DNA of 64,000 nucleotides from Alviniconcha marisindica. Its lineage: Eukaryota; Mollusca; Gastropoda; Provannidae. How positions within the stretch are numbered: the first letter of the stretch is position 1; every line of letters starts with the position of its first letter. Made by a program: the position numbers and the translations under genes. The stretch is taken from positions 452,501 through 516,500 of the forward strand of contig JABMCL010002720.1 in NCBI GenBank assembly GCA_018857735.1, in the 5' to 3' direction. Shown here in pieces: positions 32,703 to 44,574 of this stretch. The notes beneath the pieces are model-generated. The model searched no databases. It was not told the DNA's origin and saw only the letters and a program-made list of their open reading frames with translations.

Positions 32703-35198
32703 TTAATACTTTTATATAACTCTTTTGGTACAGCACAGGTGACACTGAGCACATGCCATTTTTTGTCATTCTTTTGTTGGGTGGGTCACTGCAGAAATTT
32801 TGTTCCCTGTCTCTCTCCCTCAGCTTCTCGCCATATTGGTTCAACACAAGAGCAAGAATGCTCCTGAAGCTGAATGAAAGGATAGTGACTGCTGATTCTT
32901 AATGTCCATTTATGCCCTAATGTCCATTTATGCCCATCAGAGGACACACATTTGTCTATTACTCCCATCCCCAGTGACTCCCATGGGTACCATTCTGCTG
33001 ACACCCAGAATATTGATTTTTCAAGACAGCAACCCTGCAAGCTGGTACTGGCCCAACTTTAAATGCTGGAGTTGAGCACATGTATTTTTTGTGGTTTGTA
33101 GCTCAAGCTCTAACACCTGGATGATTGGCATCGCAGAAACTGAGAAAGGGAAGGAACAGTGACAGGAAAAGGCACAACTCCTTCAGAAGTTCTACATGCC
33201 AACTCAGCATTGCTCAGACAGGGCTGTAAAAGAACAACAACAAAAAAGAACAGAAAAAAAAGAACAAACATTTACCTCTAAATAGTCTAATATAACTCTA
33301 TTTTCAGACAGTTGTGCCACAACATGAAGTTAGCTGGCTTTCAAACTTGTAATTTAAACAAAACAAAAATACATGTTTGTACTAACTACTATTATTATTA
33401 ATTAACATATAAATTTTATTATGTCTTTCAAATCTAACTTAATTGTAACCTGCAAACAGTTCCAAATTCTCCCCCTTCACCATCAGTCCACACCCACTAT
33501 ATTAACTGTTACTTTGTCAGTGATCAAAATTCAAAAAGACCCACTTTAAAACAAGCATAATTAGATTCTATTTACTGTTACAATATACCAATACTAAATA
33601 CTCATGGGATGGGGTCGAGCAGTAAAGCACACAATTAAATTAATGCAGGATAAGCCATAGCATGCCTGTAAATATATATAATAATCCACTGATCAAATAT
33701 TTAAAACTATAATCACTATAAACTGTATGATGTAACTTTAGCATACTAAGTAACAAACTTACTGACTACAAAATACACAAAACAATCTAACTGCAAAATT
33801 TAGAACAATCAGTACAAATGTACATATATATGTACACATCATGTGTACTCTGCAGTAGTACTGGTAGTGGTACTTATTAATGCTGTCTTGAACAAATTTA
33901 GCATGCTACATTTCCTGCCACCTTTACAAGTACAGCATGGAACCAAGGACTAAGTGGCTTGGCACTGGAGTTAGACAGCTAACTTGACTTGAGTGAATGA
34001 TCAAGTAGTCAGCAATGTCAATGGCCCGAAACACACTACACACGGATTCATTATATATGAATCAGAATGTTTGTAAATCAGCTGTGATCAACGTCTCCCC
34101 AGAGTCTACTAAAATGTTCTAAAGCAACAGCATAGTGCACTACTAAAGTGCTACTTAACCCACAGGCAAATTGTATCAACTAGTTCTTCCCTCTGAACTT
34201 TACATCTTTTGCTGCACCTGTCCATACCTGAGATGTTATGAATAAATCTTACATTACCATCACAGTCATATGACAGTGTAACTGGCAGTCATTTCTAAAC
34301 AGTAGCAGAACTGCAGGCAGCAAAAAATAAGACAATGTCATATTTTTTTCTGTCTGCTCAGTGCAATGAATCACAAACATTGCATTTTACAAGAATAACA
34401 CTGGTGTAACATTCTAACAACCACACAAAGATTAAAAACTGTAATCAACAAAACCTACAAAGTTTAAAAGTACTTTATTATTATATAATATTAAGTACTA
34501 TAGTAAAAATATTTCTTACTAATATTTATTAGTACTAGGACTTCTACAGTAACTACTATTGTAGTATTATAAAATACTGTTAGTGTTATCACAAAATCAG
34601 TATCAACTACCGTTAGTACCAACCATGGAAAGTTTGTTTTTTTAACACTAAATTACCTTACCTAGTACTACTACTATAGTAGTAGTACTGTAGTAATAGT
34701 ACTAATACTTACTATAGACATAGTAGTAGCAGTAGTACTAGTAGTAGTAGCAGCACCAACCACAATGATTTCAATACTGCACTTTACTTTTCAATTATGC
34801 CACAGTATTTATTCTTGTTTGGTTAGGACTGCTGGAGGGTCATAGCCTCATACCCTTAGTTGATAATGATATAAATTACGTACTTTTATCAACTTTATAA
34901 TACTAGATCCCTACTGAACTCTTGGGCAGGGTCTATAAAACAAAGATGTCCAGTTGAGAGCAGACCAATGCAGAACTTTGTGACAAAGCCAGTGCTTTCC
35001 AGATGTGGCCATTTAAGATGTTGGGTAGGATTACTAAGTAATACTGTAATACTAACAAGGTGCCAGGTACAGGGTACTTCTACTGGTCAACTACTACAAG
35101 TACTGGTGGAGAAGCCATTATAGTTTATACTGTACCCTGGCCAAAGGCAAAGAACTGTGGGTTGGGTAGCCAGCTTTCTGCACCACAGGGATGGGAAA
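32703..35198. other. intergenic, with dispersed TAGTAC/AGT trinucleotide sequence
   Basis: No gene. From about 34,480 to 34,760 the sequence is rich in overlapping AGTACT and TAGTAG units, many self-complementary. The open frames are short. No terminal repeats were noticed. Confidence 0.5.
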
Positions 35199-35751
35199 AG
35201 TTGGTAGAACTTCTAACTCTATGGCCACTTACTTGCCCAAGTCCAGAAGCAGATTATGGTAAATAATAATAATACTGGGGTTTAGACTTAGCATGTCCCT
35301 TCTCATCCTCAAATAAGCACTAGGTGAGTACATCTGAGAGTAAAATAAAAAACAAAACAAAAAAACAAGTGACATCAAAACACACAATAAAAATTATAAA
35401 TTAATATCATATATTATATATGACTTAGTGCCAAAAGGTGCGCAAATGGGGTGGTGGATTTTTGACTGTTAATAAAATCCGTTTCAAACACTTTGTCTTG
35501 TTGTTGTTTTGTGTGTGCATTCACAAGTTGGTAGAACTTCTAACTCTATGGCCACTTACTTGCCCCAGAAGCAGATTATGGTAAATAATAATAATAGTTA
35601 ATACTGGGGTTTAGACTTAGCATGTCCTTTCTCAAATAAGCACTAGGTGAGTACATTTGAGAGTAAAATTAATAAAACAAAAAACAAGTGACATCAAAAC
35701 ACACAATAGATTAATAATAATATCATATATATTAATTATTATATATGACTT
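35199..35751. repeat. ~327-bp tandem duplication including the left end of a TIR element
   Basis: The unit starting AGTTGGTAGAACTTCTAACT (35,199) recurs at about 35,526. Each unit carries CACTAGGTGAGTACAT, then CAAGTGACATCAAAACACAC, then an AT-rich stretch, and then the left end of the TIR element. The first unit keeps about 105 bp of the element (35,415-35,523). In the second unit the element continues at full length but is split by a SINE at 35,752. Confidence 0.8.
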
Positions 35752-38511
35752 TTTGATTGATTGATGATCGCTTATATAGCGCTATTCTCTGCTCTCTTGA
35801 GCAGACTCACTGTGCTCGCATGCAGTTCTATATGAGTGACTAGCTTTTTACAGCGCGTTTTTTGAATATCCACCGAAGTGGTGTACTTACACAGTTACAG
35901 CGCTGGCAGGGCTGGTGCCACATGAAACTGCAGCCGTCTCAGCGCAAGTTCTGTGTACACCATACAACCATGCTCCATGATACATCATGCAAAGCCACAT
36001 ACGTAAGGTGTATGCGTGTTTAGCTGTAACCTGCCACCTGCACTTTGGGCAGAATGACCGGGATCTTTTACGTGCTACTGCGGTAACACGGGGGTGAAAT
36101 GGATACCGAAATAAGAGTCAGCACAGAAAGTCGACCCTGGAGAAGAAAATTCTCCCGCTGCTCCTGCGGGGATTCAAACCCACGACCTTTCAATCACAAG
36201 TCTGGCACTCTAACCACTGAGCTATCCCTGCCCCGACTTAGTGCCAAAAGGTGCGCAAATGGGGGGTCGGATTTTTGACTGTCAATCAAATCTGTTTCAA
36301 ACACTTTGTCTTGTTGTTGCTTTTTGTGTGCGTTCATAATTGGTCAGTATCACAGTGGAAACAATATGAGCTCCAAATGTGGAGCAGCTGGAGAAATATT
36401 ATTTTTTGAAAGTAAAAAGCGCCATGAAATTCGACCCCTGAAAATGGACACGCTCACGTGAGTGCTTTCGATGTTTTCATTCACGTACATGACGAATCAA
36501 AACATTACCTCAGTCACTGATCTGCACAGAGGAGATATCGCTTTACACAGCGCATATAATTATAAAATAGATTATTACTAAGTTTTGTTTTTGGAGTTAG
36601 AGGATCCGAAATATCCCTCAGTCAAACATTATGTGTGTTGAAATGTTTCATGACCAGCATCCGCAGACAATCTAGTGAAGAACTGACTTTCTCTTTCATC
36701 AAAATTTTACTCCAGTCATTGTGGTATGTCACTGCATCAGGTGCCAATGTTTTATTTTACTGCCAAATGTCTGGGTATTTTTTAAAATATATTTTACCAT
36801 TCTTCATAAAATTGTTGCAATAAATAACGTTCAACAAAGTATTAGATTAAACAAGCAAAAGAGAAAAAATAAATTTTTTCGCGCTTTTGCACGACATCCA
36901 GTTAGCCATGTTACACATCCAGGTCATTTGCTTTTAGCACATGGCCACATGGAAGAGATGTTCTGATATGCGAAAGGTGTGTGGTAATATTTTTGAAGAC
37001 CGTAAAAGGCGTAACGTTCAACTTAATTTAAACGTTCATCAGAGATTTAGTCAAATATTCTGGTTATACGATGATATTTATGCTGGTATATGCCGAATCT
37101 TTTAAAAGTATCGGAATGTTAGCATACAGAGTGAGTTTTTGTTGCTGTCGATCTAAAGTTTGTTCAGGTGCTTTCGTAAATTTGTTTTCTCCGAGTTTCT
37201 TACAACATGGGTGCATGTTGAAATCGTAATGTGCAACAGCAGATTGGTTATAAACAGTATATTCTGATCATACTCTTTAATTTTTTTGCTTGCACTTAAT
37301 GCAGTTTGTTTTGTTTACAAACTATGTCTTCAAACAAATCATCATATATCGTTGACAGTTCAAATTTACACAGGTTAAAGTCGTCAAGTTAGGTGTTGAA
37401 CATTACGATGACAACAGGAGCTGTGGAAATAATAACGTTCGATATAATTATAGTGATCATGCCTGTCTGCCTTCCAGAGTTCTAAAAATGTAAGGTTCCA
37501 ATCGTAATAGCATTATTCTTTGGTTGTGATTTTTTAAGTAATATTTATTACCATTATTTATATTTTATTATTATTAATTCTTTCACTTTGAAGTTAACTG
37601 TTCAACTATTTTTGTCCCAGGCACCCGAGTCAACATGACCAAGAAATGCATGGATGACAGGTTGCATGTGTTTTCCTGTGACACCCAAAAGCAGCAAAGT
37701 TGCACTCACTCTACTTGCTCCATTTTCTCTTACAAAACACTTACTTGTTTGTTAAATAATAAGTATTACTTATTTTGTTATGAAAAACAAAGTACCATGC
37801 TGTCTCATTAACGTTACGTTATCCACTACAACAAAATTAATGCAGCAAAACTGTTCACATGGAAATAGTTATGTGTCTTTATACTTTACAGTAATAAAGT
37901 TACTGATTTATCATTTTCATCAAGAAACAAACAGCATTGTACATCTTGTTGAAATAGTAATGTATGACACATTTTTTACATCATTTGCTGTTTATGTCAA
38001 GAAAGCTTAAATCTGAGAAAAAAAATAATCAAATCTTCCTTGTCACATATTGTTCTATTAAATTTAAAGAATAACTGTTTATGTTTCAAAATGTGTTGCT
38101 TTTTATTCATTTAAAAATGTTCAAGATTGGCTGTATGTTGAACATTATCTATTGCAACAAACTATGCATAGCATGCTGTTCTGTGTGACACAGAACAACA
38201 ACAGTTCACTTGGTAATACTCATGTGGATCACATCTTGTAAGATCAGTTGGGTTTTCGCAGTTAACTGCATGATTAGCAGCACAGTGATTTGGGCTTGTT
38301 GTAATGTGTAATGTTCAACATCTTGTCACAAATCACACTGAAAGTCGAATTTCGCAGGAACGAAGAGCAGCACTGCCTTCTCCCTTCACTGGTGGATGAC
38401 TTCACATGTGTTCATTAAAAAATGCATTACTGATTACTCACTCACATCCTGTCAACTTTATTTTCTAGTACCTCTGTCCTCTTTTCTTGCACACCTTTTG
38501 GTACTAAGTCA
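35746..38511. mobile_element. non-autonomous TIR element, copy B, split by a SINE
   Basis: This is the same family as 17,753-20,006. The left TIR TGACTT is split from AGTGCCAAAAGGTGCGCAA by the SINE at 35,752-36,234. The right end mirrors it (GCACACCTTTTGGTACTAAG, then TCA) and TA follows. Without the insert and its 5-bp duplication the element is about 2,278 bp. It keeps the two exon-like stretches of copy A, including MTKKCMDDRLHV after TTTTTGTCCCAG near 37,620, but both copies carry different frame disruptions. No transposase is seen. Confidence 0.8.
35752..36234 (-). repeat. full-length tRNA-derived SINE inserted in a TIR
   Basis: Read on the minus strand, the head GATAGCTCAGTGGTTAGAG (A box) and GTGGGTTTGAATCCC (B box) are followed by the central domain with GCAGTAGCACGTAAAAGATC, also present at about 480-555. 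A 3' tail of ATCA units then ends in A's. It is flanked by GACTT at 35,747-35,751 and 36,235-36,239, consistent with a 5-bp target-site duplication. Length is 483 bp. Confidence 0.85.
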
Positions 38512-39268
38512 TAAGTCAATTAATCAGATCTCCACATGAGCACATCATTGTTAGTGTTAAGAAGTCTACATAATTTCCACATGAGTACATTTAACATTGT
38601 TAATGTTATTATTACAAACAAGTCTACATAATTACAAGATTTGCGTTTACACATATTATTTTGCTGGACAAGATCAGCATAAAATAATACTGAAAAAAAG
38701 AATCAGCAATCAGTCAGACAGTATGTATAATACCAGCTGTTATTTTGTTTGACCAGTTCTATTTCCACCCCTTCAAAACGCAACACAGTAAGAGAGTGCC
38801 TGCACATGTGCATGCATACTTGTGTGTGTGCATACATGTTCTTGATAGGGAAGGGAGCTGGGTGTTTGATAGTTAGTACAGCTCTTTGACTTTGTAGTAG
38901 TACTAGTACTTACTAGTGGTAGTACTGTAGTACAGATCTATGTGTATCTGACACGTTATACTTTATACCGACTATTTGGTTTTCATGAACCACTTTTGCC
39001 ACCTTATGCCATGGACTTATAAATTTATAATTTATATAAATGTCACAATGCTAATGGTTTAAAAAAGGTCTAGTGCAATCACTGAATTATACTTTATAGG
39101 TATAATATAAATAATCACTTGCACAGTGCTGTAAATTAGTGCAATAATATAATAACTTATTTAATGTTCTTCTGACACTACTATTAGTACTAACTTTAGC
39201 CATCAAAACCAACAAAAAAAGGAACCATAAAAACTAAAATGATGTACATATGTATAATAATAATTAAG

Positions 39269-39311
<43 letters not shown>

Positions 39312-40760
39312 TGTAACAATTCTAATTTATAATGTAGTAAAATTTGAAATAGTCTCATTTTACAAATTAATCATGTGTGTGTGTGTGTGCACGTGTCCAT
39401 GTATGTGTGTGTATACAGTGCATTTCATTATACTTTGTATCCATGAATAAGAAATCAATTTAAAAAAAATATTACACCACACCACAAAATAAGACTCAGT
39501 CAGTCAGAGAACTAAACTTCCACTCCACCAGTACAGTGGAGTTTAAGCCCATTATGACTTACCTGTGGCAGGGCAGGTTAACTCAGTGGATTCCTGTGGA
39601 CTGGGACAGGCCCTCCTCAGTGGTTTACAACTCCTCCATTTTTTACATGCCCATCCTCCAGGCAAGACCTCAGGATGGTGAGTCTAAAAGCACAGCTTGG
39701 CGTCCTGGTGGCTCTGGGGGTATAGTTCACTGGGGTTGATGAAGCCAAGTAGGTTGTGCTGTGCAGCCAGCAGAAGCAGACTGGGTTTGGGAAATGTAAC
39801 AAGTGGGTGAAACCAGTCCGCTGGGTGAGGGTGTTTGAAGTCAAAAGTTGTTAAAGGAAGATCTTTTTTGTACAGTTTCCAAGGGAATGTGAACTGAAGT
39901 TTGTACTTTTCTGTGCAGTCCAAAGTGCAGAAGGAGAACCATCTTGAAGTGAAGCATGGTTTGGGGGTAGAAATACACGCAGGTACACGTCTCCTTATAG
40001 AATAAAGTGGATCCATGGAATTCAGTCAATTGTTATGTAAGTGGACTGTCCTACATCAGCTTTGTGCATAGTTTCAACAGTTGATAAACTGACGCAGCCA
40101 TCAAAGATTCAAAGGGGAAAATTGTACTAAGAACACTTTCTTTTGTCAGTGCTGGCAAACATGCAGTTCCTAACAATAGTAATAATAAATATTCATGAAA
40201 AAATGTGAACATAGTTCAGATTCTTGCTACTATTACTTATTCAAGTAATTCACTAAATGTACTAATTGTTTGTATGCTGTCAACAGATCAGAAAACGCCT
40301 TTGGCATTGGAAAAATGGGCTAAAACAGTTACAGCCACACATTCTCTCAAACTTCTATCTAATCAGACTAATGGTCAGAAATCATTGGTAAAATAAATCT
40401 GTTTACTCAAATTGGGCATTGACTTCCACTTTGTTCTGTGGTGAGGTTTAAAAAACACACACACACACAAAAACAGAAAAAAACATGGGGGGGGGGGGGG
40501 GCATTTGATTGTTAGTCCTACTTTGAAAAGGTTTATCGATTCTACAAGGTAAAACAATAAAATTGGAATGAAAAACTAGGGAAATGCTCTATCAATCATA
40601 CGTCACATAATGGGATAAAATCCTTAATCCTTCACTTTGTCTCCAACACTGCACCAACAATGAAGTCTTGGCTCATTCATTCAGCATTTTGTTTGCATTA
40701 GTTCTTAGAAAATTTCAGCATTTGCACTCACAGATCTATGTATGAAGTGTGTATGTGCGT

Positions 40761-40818
<58 letters not shown>

Positions 40819-41089
40819 GATGTTACTTGCAAGTTGCAAGCAAGAATACAGCCTCTTCTTGCCGAGAATAACAGTGTGTAACACTGGCCATATACCTTGT
40901 TCCGGTGCCACAACACTGATTTGGATCCTAGACTTGGATGTCAGGTTGAACTTTGAAGAGCTCTGTCAACTGACAGCAACTGACTTCCTATGATGGTGAT
41001 GGCAAGAATGCACACATCTTGTGATGGAGATGACTGTGGAACTCACACGAATCATTGGGAAAATCAAAACCAAATGACCGGACAAGTCT
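38512..41089. other. downstream flank of the Kv1 gene, possibly its 3' UTR
   Basis: This contains AT (39,274-39,304), G (40,489-40,501) and CA (40,761-40,816) tracts. It lies immediately downstream of the Kv1 stop codon on the minus strand, so part is probably 3' UTR. A 110-codon frame at 39,684-40,016 on the minus strand is unrecognised and may be chance. I could not assign a polyadenylation site. Confidence 0.5.
40761..40816 (+). repeat. CA microsatellite
   Basis: About 28 CA units lie some 270 bp downstream of the Kv1 stop codon on the channel's coding strand, where they would read as GT and probably fall in the 3' UTR. Confidence 0.95.
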
Positions 41090-42634
41090 TCATACATCAG
41101 TTTCCATTCCAAAATTGTTGGCGCTTGTGGGATTGTTTGCCTTCACTGCATGATTTTCTTTTGACTTGTCTGTTAGTGACACACTGTTTCCTTCTTCCAT
41201 CTCCATCATATCTGAGCCACATTCTGAATCAATGGAACCTTTCTTTTCAGGGTAGTTTGGACAAGACTGAACATGCTTATAAGTCCCCTTATCACTACTG
41301 TCTCCCTCTCTGTGATAAAAGTAGTTGAAGTTTGACACTATGACAGGTACTGGCAATGCAATTGTTAGCACACCAGCAATTGCACACAGGGAACCCACCA
41401 ACTTCCCCCAGACACCTATAGGTCTCATGTCTCCATACCCTACTGTTGTCATAGTGACCACTGCCCACCAGAAAGCATCTGGAATACTTCTGAAATGTGT
41501 CTGGTCTGCATCTGCCTCTGCGAAATACACTGCACTGGAAAACAAGATTACTCCTATGAACAAGAAGAATATTAGTAATCCCAGTTCTCGCATACTGGCT
41601 TTCAGAGTCTGTCCAAGAATCTGCAGTCCTTTTGAATGTCTTGACAACTTGAAGATTCGAAACACCCTCACAAGTCTGATGACCCTCAATATGGCCAAAG
41701 ACATTGCCTGGTTATTGCTCTTACTCTCATCTGCCACAACTGTGCCAAGGGTGATGAAGTATGGAATGATGGCAATTATGTCAATGCAGTTCATAATGTT
41801 TTTGAAGAAGCCTAACTTCTCTGGACATGAAGCAAACCGAACCAACAATTCAAAGGTAAACCAGATGATGCAGCATGTCTCAATGATGAAAAAGGGTTCA
41901 TTGAATTTAGGTATGTCATCTTCATGTAATGACTCTCCTGTGGCATTGTTTGTAGCATTCATCACTCGGTAGTGTTTGAAATCTGGTAATGTCTCCAGAC
42001 AAAATATCACAATGGACAGCAAGATGATCACCACAGAAAAGATGGCAATCAACCTGGCTGCAGTTGAGCTTTCTGGATATTCAAAGAGCAACCATACCCG
42101 CCTCTGAAACTCATTTTGTGGGAGTGGTTTTTCCTCTTCTTTAATAAACCCTTCATCCTCTCGATACCTGTCAAAGGCAATTTCACCAAGCTCGTAGAAT
42201 TTTATCTCTTCAGAAAACACATCAATTGGCACATTCACAGGTCTTCTTAGCCTCCCACCACTTTGGTAAAAGTAAAGTATCGCATCAAAACTGGGTCGAT
42301 TCCTGTCGAAGAAGTACTCGTTTCGAAGCGGGTCATAGTAGCGGTTTCTCTTCTGAGGGTTGCCGAGGAGTGTGTCTGGAAACTGTTGCAATGTTTTCAG
42401 CTGCGTCTCAAACCTCAGTCCGCTGACGTTGATCACGACCCGCTCACAGCAGTCATAGTCGCTCCCGGGTGGGCCCATCCCATCGTCCAGATTAACATTG
42501 TCTTCGTCGTGCAGCTTTGGAAAGGACCTGGAATTGGGAAGGTTAGACAGTGAGAGCAAGGGTTTCTGATAGCTGTCTCGGTAGTGCACAACGGGGCCCC
42601 CGTTGCCCTCCAACCCTGCCATAGCCACTTCCAT
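41090..42634 (-). CDS. Voltage-gated potassium channel, Kv1 (Shaker) subfamily
   Basis: A complete 514-residue ORF encodes the pore-forming subunit of a delayed-rectifier or A-type K+ channel, acting as a tetramer in the plasma membrane of excitable cells. Order of parts: N-terminal tail; T1 tetramerisation domain at about 65-155 ([16 protein letters not shown]); S1 about 194-214; S1-S2 loop with two N-glycosylation sequons near 226 and 230; S2 about 246-267; S3 about 278-298; S4 about 309-333 with regularly spaced Arg/Lys ([20 protein letters not shown]); S5 about 350-371; filter TVGYGD 397-402; S6 with the PVP bend at 428-430. The C-terminus ETDV is a class I PDZ ligand. Start context AAGATGG is strong, and the N-terminus resembles Aplysia Kv1. 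The coding region has no intron, as in several Kv1 genes. No N-type inactivation ball is obvious. Confidence 0.96.
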   Translation of the reverse strand: MEVAMAGLEGNGGPVVHYRDSYQKPLLSLSNLPNSRSFPKLHDEDNVNLDDGMGPPGSDYDCCERVVINVSGLRFETQLKTLQQFPDTLLGNPQKRNRYYDPLRNEYFFDRNRPSFDAILYFYQSGGRLRRPVNVPIDVFSEEIKFYELGEIAFDRYREDEGFIKEEEKPLPQNEFQRRVWLLFEYPESSTAARLIAIFSVVIILLSIVIFCLETLPDFKHYRVMNATNNATGESLHEDDIPKFNEPFFIIETCCIIWFTFELLVRFASCPEKLGFFKNIMNCIDIIAIIPYFITLGTVVADESKSNNQAMSLAILRVIRLVRVFRIFKLSRHSKGLQILGQTLKASMRELGLLIFFLFIGVILFSSAVYFAEADADQTHFRSIPDAFWWAVVTMTTVGYGDMRPIGVWGKLVGSLCAIAGVLTIALPVPVIVSNFNYFYHREGDSSDKGTYKHVQSCPNYPEKKGSIDSECGSDMMEMEEGNSVSLTDKSKENHAVKANNPTSANNFGMETDV

Positions 42635-43638
42635 CTTGCTAGTCTAGGTCTGGGTCTCAAATATGCACCCATGCAGGGTTGGGGTAATCCCAGGCATCTA
42701 CCTCGGCCCTAAGGCCGGAGTTTTCAGCACATTCGATTATTATAAATCGACAAAATGGCGGACAAAAATAATACTCTTGTTCCCCGGATGGAATCGATTA
42801 TTTTGACGTCACGCGCACTTGCAGGACTGTCATTACCATGCATGAAACGTGGTGCACACCACAGGGCAACACAACTACTACGTTCTACATGCCATTCCGA
42901 GCAGCGAAAACAAGCCATTCGTGACAGGCAACTACACCTATTCCACCAAGCAAACGCCCCTGTGCTCAAGCTACCTACTATTCTAAGCAAAGCACTGAGC
43001 CGCAAACACACAACCCTCATCGCATGCAGTGCCAGCCCCAGGCCTCAAAGAGCGATGCTTTGGATTACACAAAAAAGCCGATTGGTTCACGTCAACCAAG
43101 TACACATACGCACTTGACGTTCAAGGGGAAAATCACATTCACAATACACTGGGTGCGAGAGTGGCTATACACTACGAAAACAGAATACCTTTGAAGTAAT
43201 AGCACTGGGCAAATTTTGGCGAAGTATATTTAGTTATAATAATAGCACCAACCAATCGGATTCACTCTATCAACATAAACAGTTTAGACTTGAACAAAAA
43301 TTTCCCCAACCACTTCAAAATTAAACGTTTTGGAAGTGCCTACCGAAAATCGACAACTATTTTATAAATAATTTCTTGCAGTATTTATCAAAAAACGTAT
43401 CATCGGAACTAATCTATTCACTGCGGCCGAGTTGCCTTACCTTAGTCCTTGCGGTACGTTGCTCGGTGCGCTATGCTAATCAATAGCGTTGTGCGAGCCA
43501 AAGAGTAGAATTGAAGCACGCGGTAACACATGTGAAAACCACAAGCAGCGTTGGACGACGTGGTTGAATTTGTGGAAATAGACGCCGATTTTAACATTTC
43601 TGTATACGTTTTACTGAAAGTGAAAGAAGTGTTTCAAA
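42635..43638. promoter_or_regulatory. divergent intergenic promoter region between Kv1 and SNRNP70
   Basis: The two start codons lie 1,004 bp apart and point away from each other. Visible motifs are a perfect palindromic CRE TGACGTCA at 42,804-42,811, two inverted CCAAT-type boxes (CCGATTGG at 43,078-43,085 and CCAATCGG at 43,252-43,259), and a YY1-like CAAAATGGCGGACA at 42,751-42,764. CpG content is higher than in most of the window. No TATA box near either start was evident. Transcription start sites are not determined, and untranslated exons may lie here. Confidence 0.55.
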
Positions 43639-43782
43639 ATGACGCAGTATCTGCCACCAAATTTACTGGCTCTTTTCGCAGCACGCGATCCATTGCCCTT
43701 TGTACCACCTTATGATAAGCTGCCGCACGAGAAGAAAAGACCTCCATTTATTGGTTTGAGTGCTTTCATCAATAACTTTGAG
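43639..43782 (+). CDS. SNRNP70: U1 small nuclear ribonucleoprotein 70 kDa (U1-70K), exon 1
   Basis: The first 48 codons, [18 protein letters not shown] then [14 protein letters not shown], match the conserved N-terminus of U1-70K. This tail of the protein wraps around the U1 snRNP core and contacts U1-C and the Sm ring. The exon ends in phase 0 with GAG before GTAAGTATT, a near-ideal 5' splice site. The protein binds U1 snRNA stem-loop 1 through an RRM coded downstream, which is not in this window. The start is fixed by similarity at the first residue. The gene is divergent from Kv1. Confidence 0.95.
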
Positions 43783-44574
43783 GTAAGTATTAGCATTTTT
43801 TTAGCAGAAGAAAATCTTTGGTATCAGTAACAAAGGTTTAAGAGACTAGAAGGCACAAGGCACAGAGGTAATGTTGGCGCGTGGAATTGAAAATGATGAG
43901 GCAAACTTACATAGTCTCCAAAATGGCGGACACGATAGTCGCCATGATTGTGAGGAGGGCCCTGCAGCCGCAGATGCTGGTGTTGCTTCTCTCTCGTTTT
44001 CAGCCGTAGCGCTTGCTACCGAGTTATCATATTGCTTAGAATGCTATTTTCCGCTTGCTGCCCTTGGTAATTTTTTTCGTTTTTCACAAGGGAAAGCAAT
44101 AAAACGCATATATATTACATTTCAGTAAGATCACGGAACCACCGATACCAGATGTGCACAGAGTTTTGGAGTAGAAGTGACAATGGTCCAGTCACGATGT
44201 GTCGGCAACATTCTCGGCCTCCTGCTATAAATTATTCACTGGCAGCTCCCGTAAGGTTCACATAACTGAGTTGAATTCAGTCACGAAAGAATGAACGCAT
44301 TGTAATAATTGATTGGCCAAGCTTTTCCGCTACTAATGCTATTGAATGATGGCTTGTGGCATCTGGGCCGGCATGCATGACTAGTCTAATGGTTGGGTTG
44401 TGCTGGCAGTGCTGTTTACACTTGAGTGACATTTTGCATGCTGCCTGTGTTACTCAGCTTATGGCCTGCAGCATCTAGTTGCATTATGGTGTTGGGGAAT
44501 TTTGTTTGACATTTACAGATGATGGATTTGCTGTACAGGTTTCACTACTGTGTTCTTCAGAAATACCATTAGAG
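43783..44574 (+). other. start of SNRNP70 intron 1
   Basis: The sequence begins GTAAGTATT. A second copy of CAAAATGGCGGACA (43,919-43,932) lies 137 bp into the intron, and the surrounding 100 bp are CpG-containing, so regulatory sequence may extend here. No exon was recognised. Confidence 0.6.

Noticed and set aside
39684..40016. 110-codon minus-strand frame downstream of Kv1
   Set aside because: No homology recognised and no splice sites. It probably lies in the Kv1 3' UTR or flank by chance.
41325..41972. 215-codon plus-strand frame opposite the Kv1 gene
   Set aside because: It is a shadow of the conserved channel coding sequence on the other strand.
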